NCBI GenBank assembly: GCA_021613375.1
Contig: CM038720.1
Coordinates: 18,122,715-18,186,714 of the forward strand
Source of the DNA: Megaleporinus macrocephalus
Taxonomy: Eukaryota; Chordata; Actinopteri; Characiformes; Anostomidae
DNA: 64,000 bases
Direction of reading: 5' to 3'
The notes under the pieces were generated by a model. It worked only from the letters and a program-made list of their open reading frames with translations, was not told the DNA's origin and made no database searches. The position numbers and the translations under genes are program-made. Shown here piece by piece: positions 35,116 to 48,289 of the stretch. Each line of letters starts with the position of its first letter. Within the stretch, counting starts at the first letter, position 1.

Positions 35116-38100
35116 GTCAGTGGCATGTAATAAAATGCTAGTACAGTTTTATTTAATACATGTTCATTCTTGTTTGAAATATGACGACTCGTATCTCATC
35201 TCACAGGAGCCAGTCAGTCAGTAACAGTGACTAGAACAGATATAAATACACCCAGCTATCTTGTGTTATTAGGTGTGACCACTAATGCCACTCCATGTGA
35301 ACTCCGCATGGCTGTAAACGAGCGCTGACAGGAATTAGTGCCTGGATTTCAGGCTTATGAGATAGAAACAAGTGCTTATTATGTCTGAGGAACTGGTGTA
35401 AACACTGCTGCTTTCTGTGAGCACATAATCTAATGTCAGTGTCCAGCATGCAGTGGAATGTGTACCATAATAACTGAATAACTGAACGGCCATCACTCCT
35501 CACAGTTCAGCTCTGCAGGTGTTCATTCAGCATTGCCTTGTCTAATATTCTCCCTCTTTGTCTCTGAACATGGAGTTTGTGGTCAGATCAAAACTAGTTA
35601 TATCAACCAATAAGTTTCACGTCTGAATGGCCGAACCCCCTTAGAAAAGCGTTAGGGCTGAGTGATTGTAAATCTTCTGGTTAGGATGTTGATTTAAACT
35701 GTGATTGTTTTTATAAATTAGCTAAGAAGACCAGTGTTCTTGTTCTGGTTTAAGGCTCAGCACAGTGCACCAGCTTTTCAGTTATTTGTGGTTATGATGT
35801 CACAGCGCATGGATGTTTGGTTAATTCTGTTTAGTCAAATTTAACTAAAAGCTGTTCACAGGCTAAATGTTAATGTTAGGTTACATTTCTCTACTTAAAA
35901 CTCACTATGTATCAACATGGTTGTGACTATACAACTGTATAGAACTTTGATGTAAAGTAAAGATTTATGTAGTGTTGCTTGCATGGTTAAATGATGAAAA
36001 TGTGTCTGTTGTTGGAACTAAACCTTGTATCTTATTGTATATTTTTCAGTTTTTTAGATAATTTCAAAAATATCTGTCGTTCTTTACATTGTGTGTAAAT
36101 TCCATTCCATGATGAACAGACTAAAAGTAACGATTAAAAAGTCCATTGACTTACATTAAGTATAAATAATATGCGCCATATTGCATATATGTGCAGTATT
36201 AAATACACATATATGTACATATATATTGAAATGAGGGCTGTTTAGTGATACACATACATATCTTCACTGTATAAAGAAAAACACATGTCTCCAAAATAGT
36301 AACTTTACAGTAGAAGGCAAAATATGTTTTACCTTCAATTTAGTTCAAGGTAAAAAAATAATTTTGGCAACAATGGAGATGCATGTTTTTTTTTTTTTTT
36401 TTGGACTGCAGCAATATGTAAGACTTTAGGTAGAGTATTACAAAACCCAAGATATTTACACCACCTACTCAGCCTGCAGCAGTGAGATGTAAGACAAATC
36501 AAACAGAAATCCACTACAACAGTCACGGCTAATCTATAGAAGCTTTTTTTTCGATTAGAGTGTTCAGGACTGCCAGAAAGATGAATGTGTAAAGTGTTAG
36601 AGCAGCTTGTATATCAGCGCGCTAATATTTCCGTATTACATAGTCACCGTCTGTCTTCCTTCAGAAAGAGCTGACTTTGTATTAAGTATAAAAATGTATG
36701 TGTGAAATATGGCCGTCAGCAGTAAACATGAGTGAGGAATGAGACAAAGGCGAGCGCCTTCGCTTCTCAAAGACCTGTTTCTGTCAGCCTGAGCCACACA
36801 CTGACATCTATGCATCATTCTCAGCATTGCACGAGCATATAGTAGACTCGCGCCCGCTCGCTCGGCGCAGCTCTGTAGTGCTGCGTTTCAAAACCACAAG
36901 AGAGTGACTCGATTCTCTCGGTGAGACTACTCACCAAGTCGGTGCTGTCATACCATATCATATCATCATGCTTTGTTTATTTGTTTATTTTTACATCGTT
37001 TAATAACAGCTGCCTGTTGTGCGAAGCCTTCATGATGACTGGAAATGGTCATATTGACTGATGAAGTCAGTAACACACCAACTTTTTGAGAAGGTCCTCT
37101 GGCAAAGCTGCTATTTCAGGGGTACGGAATAGCTCACAGAGTCCTGCTTAGCAATAATTGATGACGATTTGTCATTTTGTCTCTTATGGAATATGTAAAT
37201 ATTCAAATGAGCGCTCCGAGTCAGCATATGGACGGTGTATGACAGGTATGTGGAGAGCGTGATTGATTGCAGACTTGACGACGGCACAATGAATCGCGGG
37301 CCACGGGTGTGCGTCCACAATGGCGCGGCAGATGAGGCGGGATAACGTTTCCCCAGAAAGTCACGGCAGTGTCACCCCTGCGGAATCTTAACAGACTCCC
37401 TGATTCGGGGAGCCGTGACCCCTGCTCCGAGCTGCTGTGCCAGTCTGAATGAGAGCGGGTGCAGTTTTTGCATTTGCATTAGCATTTTTTACTCGGATGC
37501 ATTCCTCTGCAGTCTTTTCCTGGCAATCCCAACACTTCTTTTCTTCTCCGAACACCAGCATGTCAGCAGCTTTGGCTTTTCTTTCAATCTCTGTGCCATC
37601 CCCATATAGGAATGTGGCGTTTGGGCACGACTGCGCACCCGTCTCTTTGTCTCTTTGTCACAATAGTGGCATTTCATCATTCACTGAAGCACTGACTCCA
37701 TTCCCTTTTCTTCATATTTGCCGTAGGACGGACATAACCTCCCCAGCGTGATCTAGTTCAACACTTTAAACTTCTGCTTTTGTCCTAATTAGATCTGTGT
37801 GATGCTCCCCAGGACATGTTTCATCTTAAGTAGAAAAATGTACACCAGTAATGTTGCTGCCATTCAGGCGCAGCACATCCAAAAGCTATTCCCAGACCTT
37901 TGAATAGATCAGAAAGAGAATTCCACTCTGCTTTTAAATGTGCTAGCATTGTTTGGCATGCACTTCAGTTAAGTACACAACCGTGTGTGACCGTAGTAGC
38001 TGTGTAGACACTCTTTGTTTACAGTACGATGTCTTCAACCTGTGACGTCTGTAAATTTTGTCTAAATTTTTTGTTATCAAGCTGCTTGTGAATGCTCCTT

Positions 38101-39952
38101 AGCGGCTCCTCACACTCCCTAAACGGTGCGGCCATGTAGCCTCTGATAAAAGTCAGATTCAGTGATGATCAGACAGCAGTTCCAAAGGTCATCTAATTAG
38201 CGGTGGCCGGAGTTGTTTGCAGAATACTCCAACTGTGGCAAGGCCCTGATGGAGGATTTAAACATGTGCACAGGTGAATCGACAATGAAGCTGCAACATT
38301 TATCTAGACTACTGCATACATACTGGACATTTCCACAGTTCCCTTTAAAAACACTGCAGACAGCAAAACTTCACTTATGTCATATATAATTGTTTGCAAT
38401 ATGGCCGCTTTATTTATTGTTATCTTGATAAACCACATCAGGTATGGCAAAAATCTTACACCATAATACTTTAAGAAGTTTTCTCAACACACGGTATGCC
38501 ATGGTATTTGTTTTTTTCTGACATCTGATTGAAAGTTGAAACAGACAAATAAATAAAAATACTACCAAAAACGATTAACTATTATTGAAGTTTAATGTTT
38601 GCATCAAATCATCTTATCGTATTGCATAGTTAATACCCATACGTTATATTCATAGTTGTACATGTGGTATGTGGTTTTTTGTCTGTTCCTGATGTATTAA
38701 ATCTTAGAAAAGACCTAAATGTTTTGATTGTATATGGTGAAAATTTTAAGCAGGCAGTAATTATTTTAAATGCTTTTATAATCATGTGTTTATATGTGAA
38801 TTGGCTGCATTTTTACATGTACATAAAAGAAAGAAACTTCACAGGTCTTACAAAAACTACAAAAGTAGAGGGCAGCAGTGAGTCGTGTTTGTTTATTTGT
38901 TTCTGTTCTCAGTTCTTAAATGATTGTTAAAGTTACTTTTCATCAGCTTATTTTTTAATTCTTCATCAGATTAAATATCAGGGACGGTACTAATCATGAT
39001 GTAAAATTCTTACCATATTTACTATGAATACCTGTATGTAACTACACTAAATCATTTCTAAGAAACTGATATGACTTGAAGACTTAAAAGTCAGAAGTTC
39101 TGCTGTTAAAAGCACATCAGTGGCTTCATCCATTGTAAGTCTTCAGACTAACTGCTTTACTCACACAGTACTTCATCATTCACAGCACGGCTTTGCTGCT
39201 CTGTCTACCAGGCCTGCTAGCCTCTATTAGTGGGGGCTTGGGAGGTAATAGCACAGCTCTTAACAGTGCTGGTTGTCTTGCTGTGTTTTTTAGTAAATTA
39301 AAACTAATGCTGCGCTATCTGTATATCCAAATTGCCAAATATTCGGGTCCAGCCTCACGACGTACTTGACCATTTATAAAGTATCTAAATGATTTGGGTA
39401 CATGATACTGCTCTGATACTGTTACTCATAATAATGTCCTAATTTGTTGTGTATAAAGTAATGATAAGCTGTAAAATAAAAAAATAAGAAGTTCATCTAG
39501 TTGGTGGTGGGCACATAGTGAAAAGAAGGGTCAACTGCTAAATTGTAGAGCCACATATTGTTGCTTTATATGAGGTGGAAAAATATACTTCACTGTTATT
39601 GTAAGTTAATTGAAACAGACTTTTTACACAGTTTGTGTCGTTTCTTTTTATCCATTTATCATTTTTTTACACACAATACAAATAACAACAGATATTTTTA
39701 AATTATGCCTAAAACTGAAACAGCAAAAATGACATGAAGTTTTGTATATGTACTCATTTAGGGTCCAACATTATTGTAACTGATTTGTGAACATGCCAGG
39801 AGGGTCCGAATTTTGACAGATGTGCTTGTATTCAGGTTTACTCTGGTTTGATAATCATGTATAGGAATCCAGTAGGTGAATGAGTTGTATGAACATACTC
39901 CAAAGCCCTGCAGCAGCTGTATGATTTGACTCTGTGTCCTGCTGTCTTGCAG

Positions 39953-40017
39953 TGAACCTGCTGGACTCGCGCTCTGTGATGGGTGACCTGGGATGGATAG
40001 CCTACCCGAAGAACGGG
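39953..40017 (+). CDS. epha5: Ephrin type-A receptor 5, exon 2 (start of ligand-binding domain)
   Basis: 65 nt, the usual size for exon 2 of EphA genes. It completes Val34 and encodes residues 35-55, [21 protein letters not shown], the N-terminal strand of the ephrin-binding domain. [13 protein letters not shown] is the EphA5 form; EphA3 and EphA4 have GELGWI in place of MGDLGWI. Acceptor CTGCTGTCTTGCAG and donor GGG/GTGAGT are both strong. The exon ends on a codon boundary (phase 0), joining cleanly to the Trp codon that opens exon 3. Confidence 0.93.
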
Positions 40018-40934
40018 GTGAGTTACACACACTCTCTCGCCGAACGCCACGTTAAGACTGGGCTGAGGATAACATCTCAAGGTCTCCCAATTCCCTGGAG
40101 TGACCAAAGACAGATCCAAAGTGAAAAATAATAGAACACTCACACATTAGAGAGGGCGAGAGAAAAGGAGAGAGCAGTATTGTTCTTAAAGGGACACGAG
40201 CAAAGAAAGCCTTTGTTCTAATTTCACAGCACCGCTGGAAACGTAATCAGCGAGGCTCTGTTATTGTTATTACTGTTCATAAGAGCTGCAGAACTGTATG
40301 ATTGTGCAGTGATAAAATGGTGAGTGCTCTAAAGTGAAGCATAGTGAAATATGAAGCATGCTTCAGGGATGTGAATGAAGAATACTGTTAGGTTGCTGAG
40401 GGTGTGGGTTTTGCCCAAAGTAAAGCTAGGAGGTAGAAGCACGGCCCGCTTTCAGCTCCATCAGTGTCTTTGTGTTTAGCGAAGAATAGACGAGTTGTAA
40501 TTCACAGCAAAACAAAGGATCGCAGCATCCAATCATTATGACATCCCTCTGTCCGAGCATGCTGATACAGTTCATTAACAAAGCATTGCATGCTGTTTAG
40601 GCCCATCTGTTAGAGAACCGTAACCATGCCAGTGTGGACAGGGCTGACCTGCAGGTCATTAAATCGAAACCGTTTTGATCATTATTAATATTATTCATAT
40701 ACTTTTTATATGTGCCACTACACGTTCTGTTTTGTCTGTTTCAACGTATTAAATATAAAAAATAAATATCATGACCATGACTTGAAAATGTCAGGAAAAT
40801 GTTTTGAAGCATCATGATATAATATTTTTGATGTGGATACTTTCACTTTCTTCAAATTCGTAACCATAGAGCAGTAGGAAAAGAAAATACTTAACTGAGA
40901 ATGTACGTTAATGGGCAATCTCTGTTTAATTTAG

Positions 40935-41140
40935 TGTTTAAGACGTAAATAGAGTGATTCAGAGTGGGTTTGGTGTGAAACAGTTTAGATGTTCTTTACA
41001 GTGTTGGTGATGGGAACCAGAGGTCACAAATATAAGCATTTTATTTACTATCAAAACCACCTGTGAACCTACACGTGTCTTCTTATTTTAGTTTTAAATG
41101 GAACGTTGATGGTAAAATAGTGGATGGTGAGAAATCTGAA
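40935..41140 (+). repeat. Foldback-family copy, 5' half only
   Basis: Contains GATTCAGAGTGGGTTTGGTGTG, GTTGGTGATGGGAACCAGAGGT and CAAAACCACCTGTGAACCTAC, all shared with the copies at 44870 and 46970. The opposite arm is not seen, so the copy is truncated; an AAT-rich run follows at about 41148-41178. Confidence 0.6.
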
Positions 41141-41549
41141 ATCTGAAAATAATAATATTAATAATAATAATACAATAATAAAGCATCGACATATAGCTAT
41201 GGATTTAATTTTTATTGTATTTGTTTATGATTTATATATATAGTGTTATGCAAAATATGGAATATATATCACAATAGTTGTGCATAAAATGTTTCAGAAG
41301 TTACAACAAAACAAGTGTTTGTATTAAAAAGTTTTACTAACTGCACTTAAACAGAACTAATTATGCTCTTTGTTCTTTAAGTACTGATGATCCATGTAGA
41401 AAAGTGTATAGGGACAGAATTTGTCCAGCTCTATTTTCCAAAAAATTAAATAAAATAGTGTGGAGCTCTCAGAAGATACGTCTCCTTTCTGACTAAAATT
41501 CTCCTCATATTTAGTTTCTGCATGCCATGAAAGACCTCGTGTTTGGATC

Positions 41550-41960
41550 AGCGGCCGTTTTTTCACTCCGATCGGATTTAGCCACTTCCACTAGCATTGT
41601 TTATTGGCTGTGTTGTGTGCCAGTATTGTGCGAGCGTTGGCTCCTCATGGCGCCTCTCTCTCTGCGTGTAGCGGTGCGGTCCCCGCGGGTGCCGAGCGGC
41701 CTTTGTTGAGTGTGCGCGCAGCCTGTAGTCGCTGTTGACAGTGCGCTGTCACGGCTCAATTCGGCTTCCTGTTGTGAAGTGCAGGGAAAGGCCCGGCATT
41801 GTGTTTACCTGCACCTGCCCTACGCCGCAACAATGCAGCCCCAATACTCTCTCCCGGCTCCTGGCACACCTGTTTCACACACCAATATTCCTGCATTCAC
41901 ATGGGAACACAAACGCGATATTGAGCGTGTGATGCACCTGGGGAGACGTAAATCTGTGCC
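41550..41960. other. CpG-rich island inside intron 2
   Basis: By eye the density of CG dinucleotides here, highest at about 41660-41780, is well above that of the surrounding AT-rich intron. It includes GTCCCCGCGGGTGCCGAGCGG and GTGTGCGCGCAGCC. It lies 1.5 kb downstream of exon 2 and contains no repeat that I recognise. Overlapping frames on the + strand (41527-42093) are probably due to GC content. It could be an internal promoter, an enhancer or a chance GC pocket. Confidence 0.4.
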
Positions 41961-42239
41961 AAATAAAGCAGAGGCCGCTTCGTTTCAAGTGGCAGCAGAG
42001 ATGAAGTTGTGCAGTCGTCGTGTCTTTCCTCACTTACTGACTTCAAAGCCACTCGGTGTGAGTGTTTTATCCAGAATGAAGATTATGAGGTAACAGATTT
42101 CTTAATGGATGAAGGGAAAAGTGCTTGAAAGTCTGACGTTTGGTGGAGGATGATGAATCTGACACTACGGGCCTGAATGGAAGAGACAGTGTCCTAGAGG
42201 TGGGATGTTGTTGGATTATGTATCGTCAATGTCCTATGA

Positions 42240-42415
42240 AAAACCTGTATCTCCATTTTTGTCAATTTTAAGTTTTCTACATCATTTGAACTCGCCAATG
42301 GTCATTTGTGTTGTGTGAAAATTTCATGATGAATGGACCAATAGAAGTGCTCCAAAACAGCTTGGAAAACAATCTGCTTCCATTAACTTACGTTGAAAGT
42401 CAGCGACAATATATT
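42240..42415 (+). repeat. Copy C of the GGACCAATAG dispersed repeat
   Basis: Contains CATTTTTGTCAATTTTAAG, TCATTTGAACTCGCCAATGG, GAATGGACCAATAGAAGTGC and CTTCCATTAACTTACGTTG, then jumps directly to the terminal CAGCGACAATAT. It thus lacks about 50 bp present before the end in copies A, B and D. Confidence 0.75.
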
Positions 42416-42953
42416 AGATATATTAGAAGAAAATCAGTTTTTTCTGTTAAGTAATATTACTGACCAAGGAGGTGCACTGCAGGCGGCGCTAGTGGACACA
42501 CTATCCAGGCTAGTGGGCTGCTGTGTTATGCTAAAGGCTAAATGAAGGCTAAAGGCTGTCATTACTGTGAGAGTCTGGCAGCTGGCAGCTCCTTCTGCTC
42601 CTCAGTAACAAACTGAACGAACATAAACTGTAAGTGCTACAGGGCAGCAGATGAGTGATTACTGAAAGAAATCTGGCTTCTGTCTGTTTATAGCTTCAGC
42701 GTGTGTGCATATGAGAAATTGTTTGTGGTGTCGGTCATGCGTATCAGTATTAGTGCAACACTGACAGTAATTTATCAGATTGTTGTCACATTGCCCAGCC
42801 CTACAATGTACTATTAGCATTTGTCTATTATGATATAATTTGTTTAAACGTAGGCAAGAATAGCCGCACTGCAGTATTAAGGATCTGACAAATCTGATTT
42901 AATCTATCCCCCAAAAAAGTGTACATCATTTCCATGTATTATAGTGTGTTTTT

Positions 42954-43978
42954 ATTAGGGCTGAGCAGTTTTGGCAAAAAAATGATGTATTATGAAAAAA
43001 AGGTATTATGTTAGAATTAGTATGTTTTGCTGTTGGGCTCCTCGTACAGCTTCTGAGTGTAAGTTTTACAGCTCTGTTGTGCTTTGAGCCCCTCCTGACG
43101 AGCGCGTGCCTCACACAGGTATATGGATGCTACAGATTACACCCACAATTTCAGTGGTTTCAATGTGCAAATAACTAAACTTTAGCTTCCATATACATGG
43201 AGTGGGATTCTGCTGAAGAGACAGAATGAGAACAACATCGGCAAAGAGAGAAAGAAGCATGTAGACATACAAGGTAGAATAATATTACAGGAGCTTTCAA
43301 GGATTCAATGATAAAGTTTCTGCTTTATTTAGAGAGATGGACAAAGACTGACCAAATTTATCTCTATGAGAAGAGTTTATTTCTTTGTGTTACACTGAAA
43401 TTAGGGACACAGATAAGGTTACAGCCTACAATCTTTCATAAATAACATTATAGGTGTGACGTGATGTCGTTAATTGTTATGCAGTTCTCTGCATAGCTCT
43501 ATAGCAGGTTTTCTGGGTCATGAATGGAAATGACAGAAATGTCAATCTTCCTATAGTCAGAGTACCATCAGGACTGAAGCCATGTATTTGAGAGAACTCT
43601 TGCTATATGTTGCTATATGTTGCTATATGTTGCTATGATTTCCAGGCTTTTTTGTCCAAGAAAAAGTAGCACATCTCTTTTTATGGAATGAAGCTTGCAT
43701 GCTGAGTGTGCCAGACTACTAGATAGTTGTGATGTCACATATATAGAACATGGGAGTTTTGTTGCTTCTGATTAATCTTACTAATTTAAAGGCAGCTCAC
43801 AAACTCTATGTTATCTCTTAAATGTCTTAAATATATTTCCACATTTAAAACAAAAATAACGTTCTTGATAATCTGTTCTAGAATAAGAAAAATCATCTCT
43901 TGCAATTTTAAAAATTCCTTCTTTCATATTGCAATTTTCCTATAAAGCTGTTTAATCATTCAGCCCTAATATATTTTA
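42954..43978. mobile_element. 1-kb element with TTAGGGCTGA inverted ends
   Basis: Begins TATTAGGGCTGAGCAG and ends with the inverse TCATTCAGCCCTAATA, giving imperfect inverted ends of about 14 bp. Such ends flank several short fish DNA elements. The interior has no transposase frame; it contains an 11-bp tandem (TTGCTATATGT, three copies plus a part) at about 43597-43637, and a stretch (about 43490-43570) similar to 25555-25640. Whether the two ends belong to one element or to two neighbouring elements is uncertain. Confidence 0.4.
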
Positions 43979-44869
43979 TTATTCTGCAAATGATATTTGA
44001 GTGTTTGATTCACATGTACCAACAAAGCAACGTGTGGTTCAAGAGAGCTAACACACTGCATGAACAAGCAGCTGAATCAGTGGTCTGATTTCAGTTCTCT
44101 GACCTTCAGAATTCGTATTTTTACAGGAACATGTAAATGGATGATCACGGTACACTGTCAGCTCGCCACTTCTCGCCCACAAAATAAAGATTTTATTTAA
44201 AAGAAGATAACCATGGTGACAAATTCCAAAGCAGGATGTAAATTGGACCTAATTTCCGTATGCACTGACACATTGCTCTGGTGTATACGTCTCTTCGGTT
44301 GACTGCATGATTACAGTGTCTCCGGTATAATTGGGTCAAATGACTGTGTAGCCCAGCAGCTGTTCAGAGAGACTGTCTGGCTCTGTTCTAAGTCTGCATC
44401 AGTGGTAGGCAATAAGATGGTGTGTTATTGTTATCATTATATAATAAATGTAATTCCAATATGCTTTTCTTACTATAGGCAACAGCATGTGTCATAAAAT
44501 GACCAGTTATAAAAAATTTGTAAACAACAACCAGTGTGTAGGGGTGTGCAATGATATCACAATCATGTGAGTATCAGAAGATATTTACTTAAAAATACAG
44601 GTGCTGGACAGAGGTTTCAATTTCAGCAGTATTTCAGAGCGATATTTAAAGATTTATTGTACTCGGGAAGAGCAGAATGTGTAGGAGAGACTGGGCCATG
44701 TAGATATAAATAAACAGATATAAATACATAAATGTAAAAGTTCTGAGCACTGTTAATCCAGATGGATCTCGTTCCCATTTCTACCTACAGGCATACGTGG
44801 ATAGGTACATGAAATATTTTGCCCACAATTTCTATATTAGTGCAACATGAAATGGGAAGTTCACCAGTG

Positions 44870-45275
44870 TTTCTGAATCTGTTTGAGATGTAAACAGTGT
44901 CACCATGTCCACAGCACAAATTTACAGACATACTATTTACCATCAAAACCACCAGTGAACCTACATGTGTATTCTGAGTTTAATACACATGTTGATGATG
45001 GTGAAGTAGTGGAAAACCTGAAATTTAGGTTTTTTGGGAACACCCTCCTTCCATCTCTCTACCATGACTGGCTTTTAAGACCAAAATCTTTAGAAAACTC
45101 TCATAAACAAAATCCTGAATATCAGGCAGGTCATTTAAAAATAATTTCATGTAATAACATTCTGTGAAGAAACTTTTAGAAGTGGATGTCAGGTTCCTAT
45201 CACCACCACTGTAAACAATTCTGACTAGAATTAAGCATTTTACACCAAACCACTCTGAATGACTCTTTAGTGCTA
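44870..45275 (+). repeat. Foldback-family copy
   Basis: Left part has CATCAAAACCACCAGTGAACC; right part has GAAGTGGATGTCAGGTTCC, TATCACCACCACTGTAAAC and CACCAAACCACTCTGAATGAC. The extreme left arm is worn and the right inverted end (…CCCCTTTAA form) is absent. Confidence 0.6.
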
Positions 45276-46969
45276 TTCGTTTAATTATGAATCACCACGC
45301 CATAATAAAGATCAGTCCATTATGTAATTATTAATTATTATCTTATTTTATTCATTTATTTTTATAAGATGTTTTGTTCTTATCAATGGTTAGTTTTTCA
45401 TTTGTGATTATTTATATCATTTATTTTAAACCCTGCATTACTGTGTTAAATTTCCCACTTCACACTTGGTAATACAGCACTGAACGATGTTTTGTGATAT
45501 AAAACGATTGGTTAGCCGTCCTTCTGATATCCCAGTGCTGCAATGCTGTATTTTTACTACATTGCCCCACTTCCCCTATCAACCCCAACCCCACCCCACT
45601 GGTGCTCCTGTTTCTTGGTGCAGTGTCTATTGAGAGATAAACCTTTAAGCATTTCCGTTGGAATAGTTTATTTTTCAGCTCTTGCTCTGTGCCCCTTTAA
45701 CCACTGTCAGAGCGTCGGACTGAGCCCAGCTTTGCCAAATCGACCAAGCGATTTACAGCAGCTCTGCTAAATCCGGGCTTTGTGCTGGCCTAGGGCACCT
45801 CCGGCTCCAACAACTGTCCTTTTTTTCTTAGTCTAACCAAAGGGGAGAAGACATTTATGTGACCCTCAATAGCTGATCCTCTCCACGGCTGGGCTTTAAC
45901 CCTCTTGGAAACTCACCCACACACACACACACACACACACACTTACAGACTGACTTCTTACGGTTTTAAACCACAGTCTGCTCATCAGTTCCGAGTTGCT
46001 CCTCCTGTTTTAAACAGTAGGTCTCAATGACCAGGTGTCTGAGTAATGGTCATTGGGAAATAGAAGGTAATGACTGGTTATTGCCTTCAGCGGGTCGTGT
46101 GTCCGGGCTTGAGCGCTCCCTCTTGGTCTCTCTATCTTTCTCTCTGCGGTGGTGGAGGAAGGGGACGACACCAGCCGTGATTCAAGTGTGCGGGTAAATT
46201 TGTGCTTCAGGCACACATGAGCTCACGCTGGGAGAAGCGAAGTTTCAGGGTAAAAAAAAAACGGCTGCAAATAAGCGGGGTGGGCCGGTGGAGGTGAGGG
46301 ATTTAGAGGGAGCCGGAGAGAGCGGCTCAGCGGGAGGCTCTCTAGAAAGGAGGTTTGAGGATTGGGAAGAGTCTGGAGGGGAGGGTTGTGACGGTTCAAA
46401 GACAGTTTTTAAATTGTGCCTGAAGTGCTGGATTGCATTCCGTGCCTGGCAACTTCACTAAAGACAGATTGGCTGTAAGTGATAGCCGTTGCCATGTGGA
46501 TGTGTTATAAGGACCTTTTATGGTTCTCATTTCTTCCTTTGTAATCCATCCACACTGTTTAGTGAGCTTGCTTTCATCTACAGTCAATATTGTGGAAACC
46601 TTTTTCAGTAATAGTATTTTGCTGTTTTCTAAAAGGAAAACTTGTACCTGTAGAATAATAACTTCACAGGAGAAGCAAAACCCTACATACCTTTTAATGT
46701 AAGTTAAAGGAAACAGACTTTTTCCAAGAAATGTTGGTTTATTTATTGTGAAAATACACAAAGTAAATTATGTCAAAACAAGGTTTTCTTCTGATAGCAG
46801 CAATAGGTTCTTCACTGTAATGCTGCAGGCGTTAGAGCTTGGTGCTTAGAATTACATCATTTAGCCTCATTTGAGTTACAAAGTGGAAAAAACCTCTAGT
46901 TGCCCATCTTAATTGCCAAAAGCTGTGAGTGATAACTTTACTGTTTAAATATTATGGTCAGTGTTACAA

Positions 46970-47455
46970 ATTTAAAGGGGAAAGCCAACAATTTTTCCAG
47001 TTTCTGTATAATTAAGTGCTTTAGATGTAAACAAAGTGATTACAAGTAGGTTTGATTTGAAATGGTTCAGATGGTTCTTTATAGTGGTAGTGATGGGAAC
47101 CAGAAATTTATAGACATTTTATTTACAATCACAACCACTAGTGAACAGACATGTGCCCTCTGACTGGTTATATGAAATGTTGATGATGGTGTAAAATTGA
47201 TCTATAGGAACTATGAATAGATAAAACATTGCTTAGAATACATTTTGGGCCAAATCCTGATCACAAAACTATCATAAAAAAAGCAGCTTATAAATCATTC
47301 AGCGTATTCGGGGAGCTTTTAGAGGTGGACGTCTGGTTCCCATCACCACCACTGTGAACCAATCTGACTTGCTGTAGAACAGAGCATTTCACACCAACAA
47401 CTTAATTATGCAGACGTTTGTGAAACATCAGTGGACTTCCCCTTTAATTACTATG
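46970..47455. mobile_element. Foldback element, TTTAAAGGGGAA family, best-preserved copy
   Basis: Opens TTTAAAGGGGAAAGCC and closes with the inverse GGACTTCCCCTTTAA. Inside, the left arm (TGGTAGTGATGGGAACCAGAA, about 47084-47106) and right arm (TCTGGTTCCCATCACCACCA, about 47331-47350) are reverse complements, as are GGTTTGATTTGAAATG and CATTTCACACCAAC. The centre contains CTATCATAAAAAAAGC and no open frame. It is a non-autonomous element of about 485 bp and the best type copy for the family in this window. Confidence 0.7.
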
Positions 47456-48289
47456 TCTGTATGTTGTCTGTTTTAATGTTTAAACGCTACGGGAGCTGCT
47501 CTATATTCCAGATGTGAGTTTTAAGATGACCTACATTGTTGTTCTTTTCCAGCACGGTGGTACAGTATCGTCGAATCACAGTGCATTAAAGTGTATATGA
47601 GCTCAGTGATAGCATATCACAGTGGTGAGGGGATGCGTTTCCTCTCTCCTGCTCCTCACACGCTCCTGACTGTATTTAAGCTGTCTTAAGGCCAGACCCA
47701 ACCTGTTACTTCCTCTACTGCTTTATTAACTGTAATAGGATTTGTCCCCTTGCTCGCAGCGCTGGGCCAAGGTCAGTGGTTCACCCACACCAGACTAGAC
47801 TCCTGATTCACTCCCTGCTTTCTTTCATTTTACATCCAAGTTATCTGAGAATGCTGAGGAAGCAGCAGATCTTCTCCTTCTTTCATTATGCTAGAATCTC
47901 TGGAGTGCTCTGTAATGGTGCAGCTTTCTGATGCTTAAATTCTGGAATGCAAATGACACATTTAACATAATGACAGTTTACATGTGTTTAATAACACTAA
48001 TCAACAGAAAATATAACAACTATTTATTTACTGTAATCCCACTAGACCTAGCTGACACCCACGTGACCAGTACACCCACATTTATAGACCTTTTAAATTT
48101 TTTATAGACCATTTATTTTTCTAATGACAAAATTTCAATAGATTTTTTTTATCATTTATGTTTTTGTTTTTAGTTTACAGTTCAATGGCCTTGAAATAAA
48201 AACAATATGACAAATATTATGATTGTTTAACTGATCACTTAATTAATTTTGATCCAGAAAAGGTTGAAATACATTTTCTTAACTGAAAC

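Larger units (their letters stand above)
34246..39952 (+). other. epha5: epha5 intron 1 (5707 bp)
   Basis: Bounded by donor GTAAGA and acceptor CTGCTGTCTTGCAG. It begins with a foldback element at 34353-35115 that itself contains a nested repeat. A partial copy of the GGACCAATAG family lies at about 36083-36180, and a T run at about 36386-36403. About 36850-37760 is mixed, with GC-richer repeat-free parts (37120-37700) that could hold regulatory DNA. The frames at 37415-37751 and 38664-38930 match no protein. The rest is AT-rich and unclassified. Confidence 0.75.

Noticed and set aside
42470..42500. CTCF-like site at GGCGGCGCTAGTGGAC (minus strand)
   Set aside because: The reverse complement starts CCACTAGCG but then departs from the consensus at several core positions, unlike the motif at 60433.
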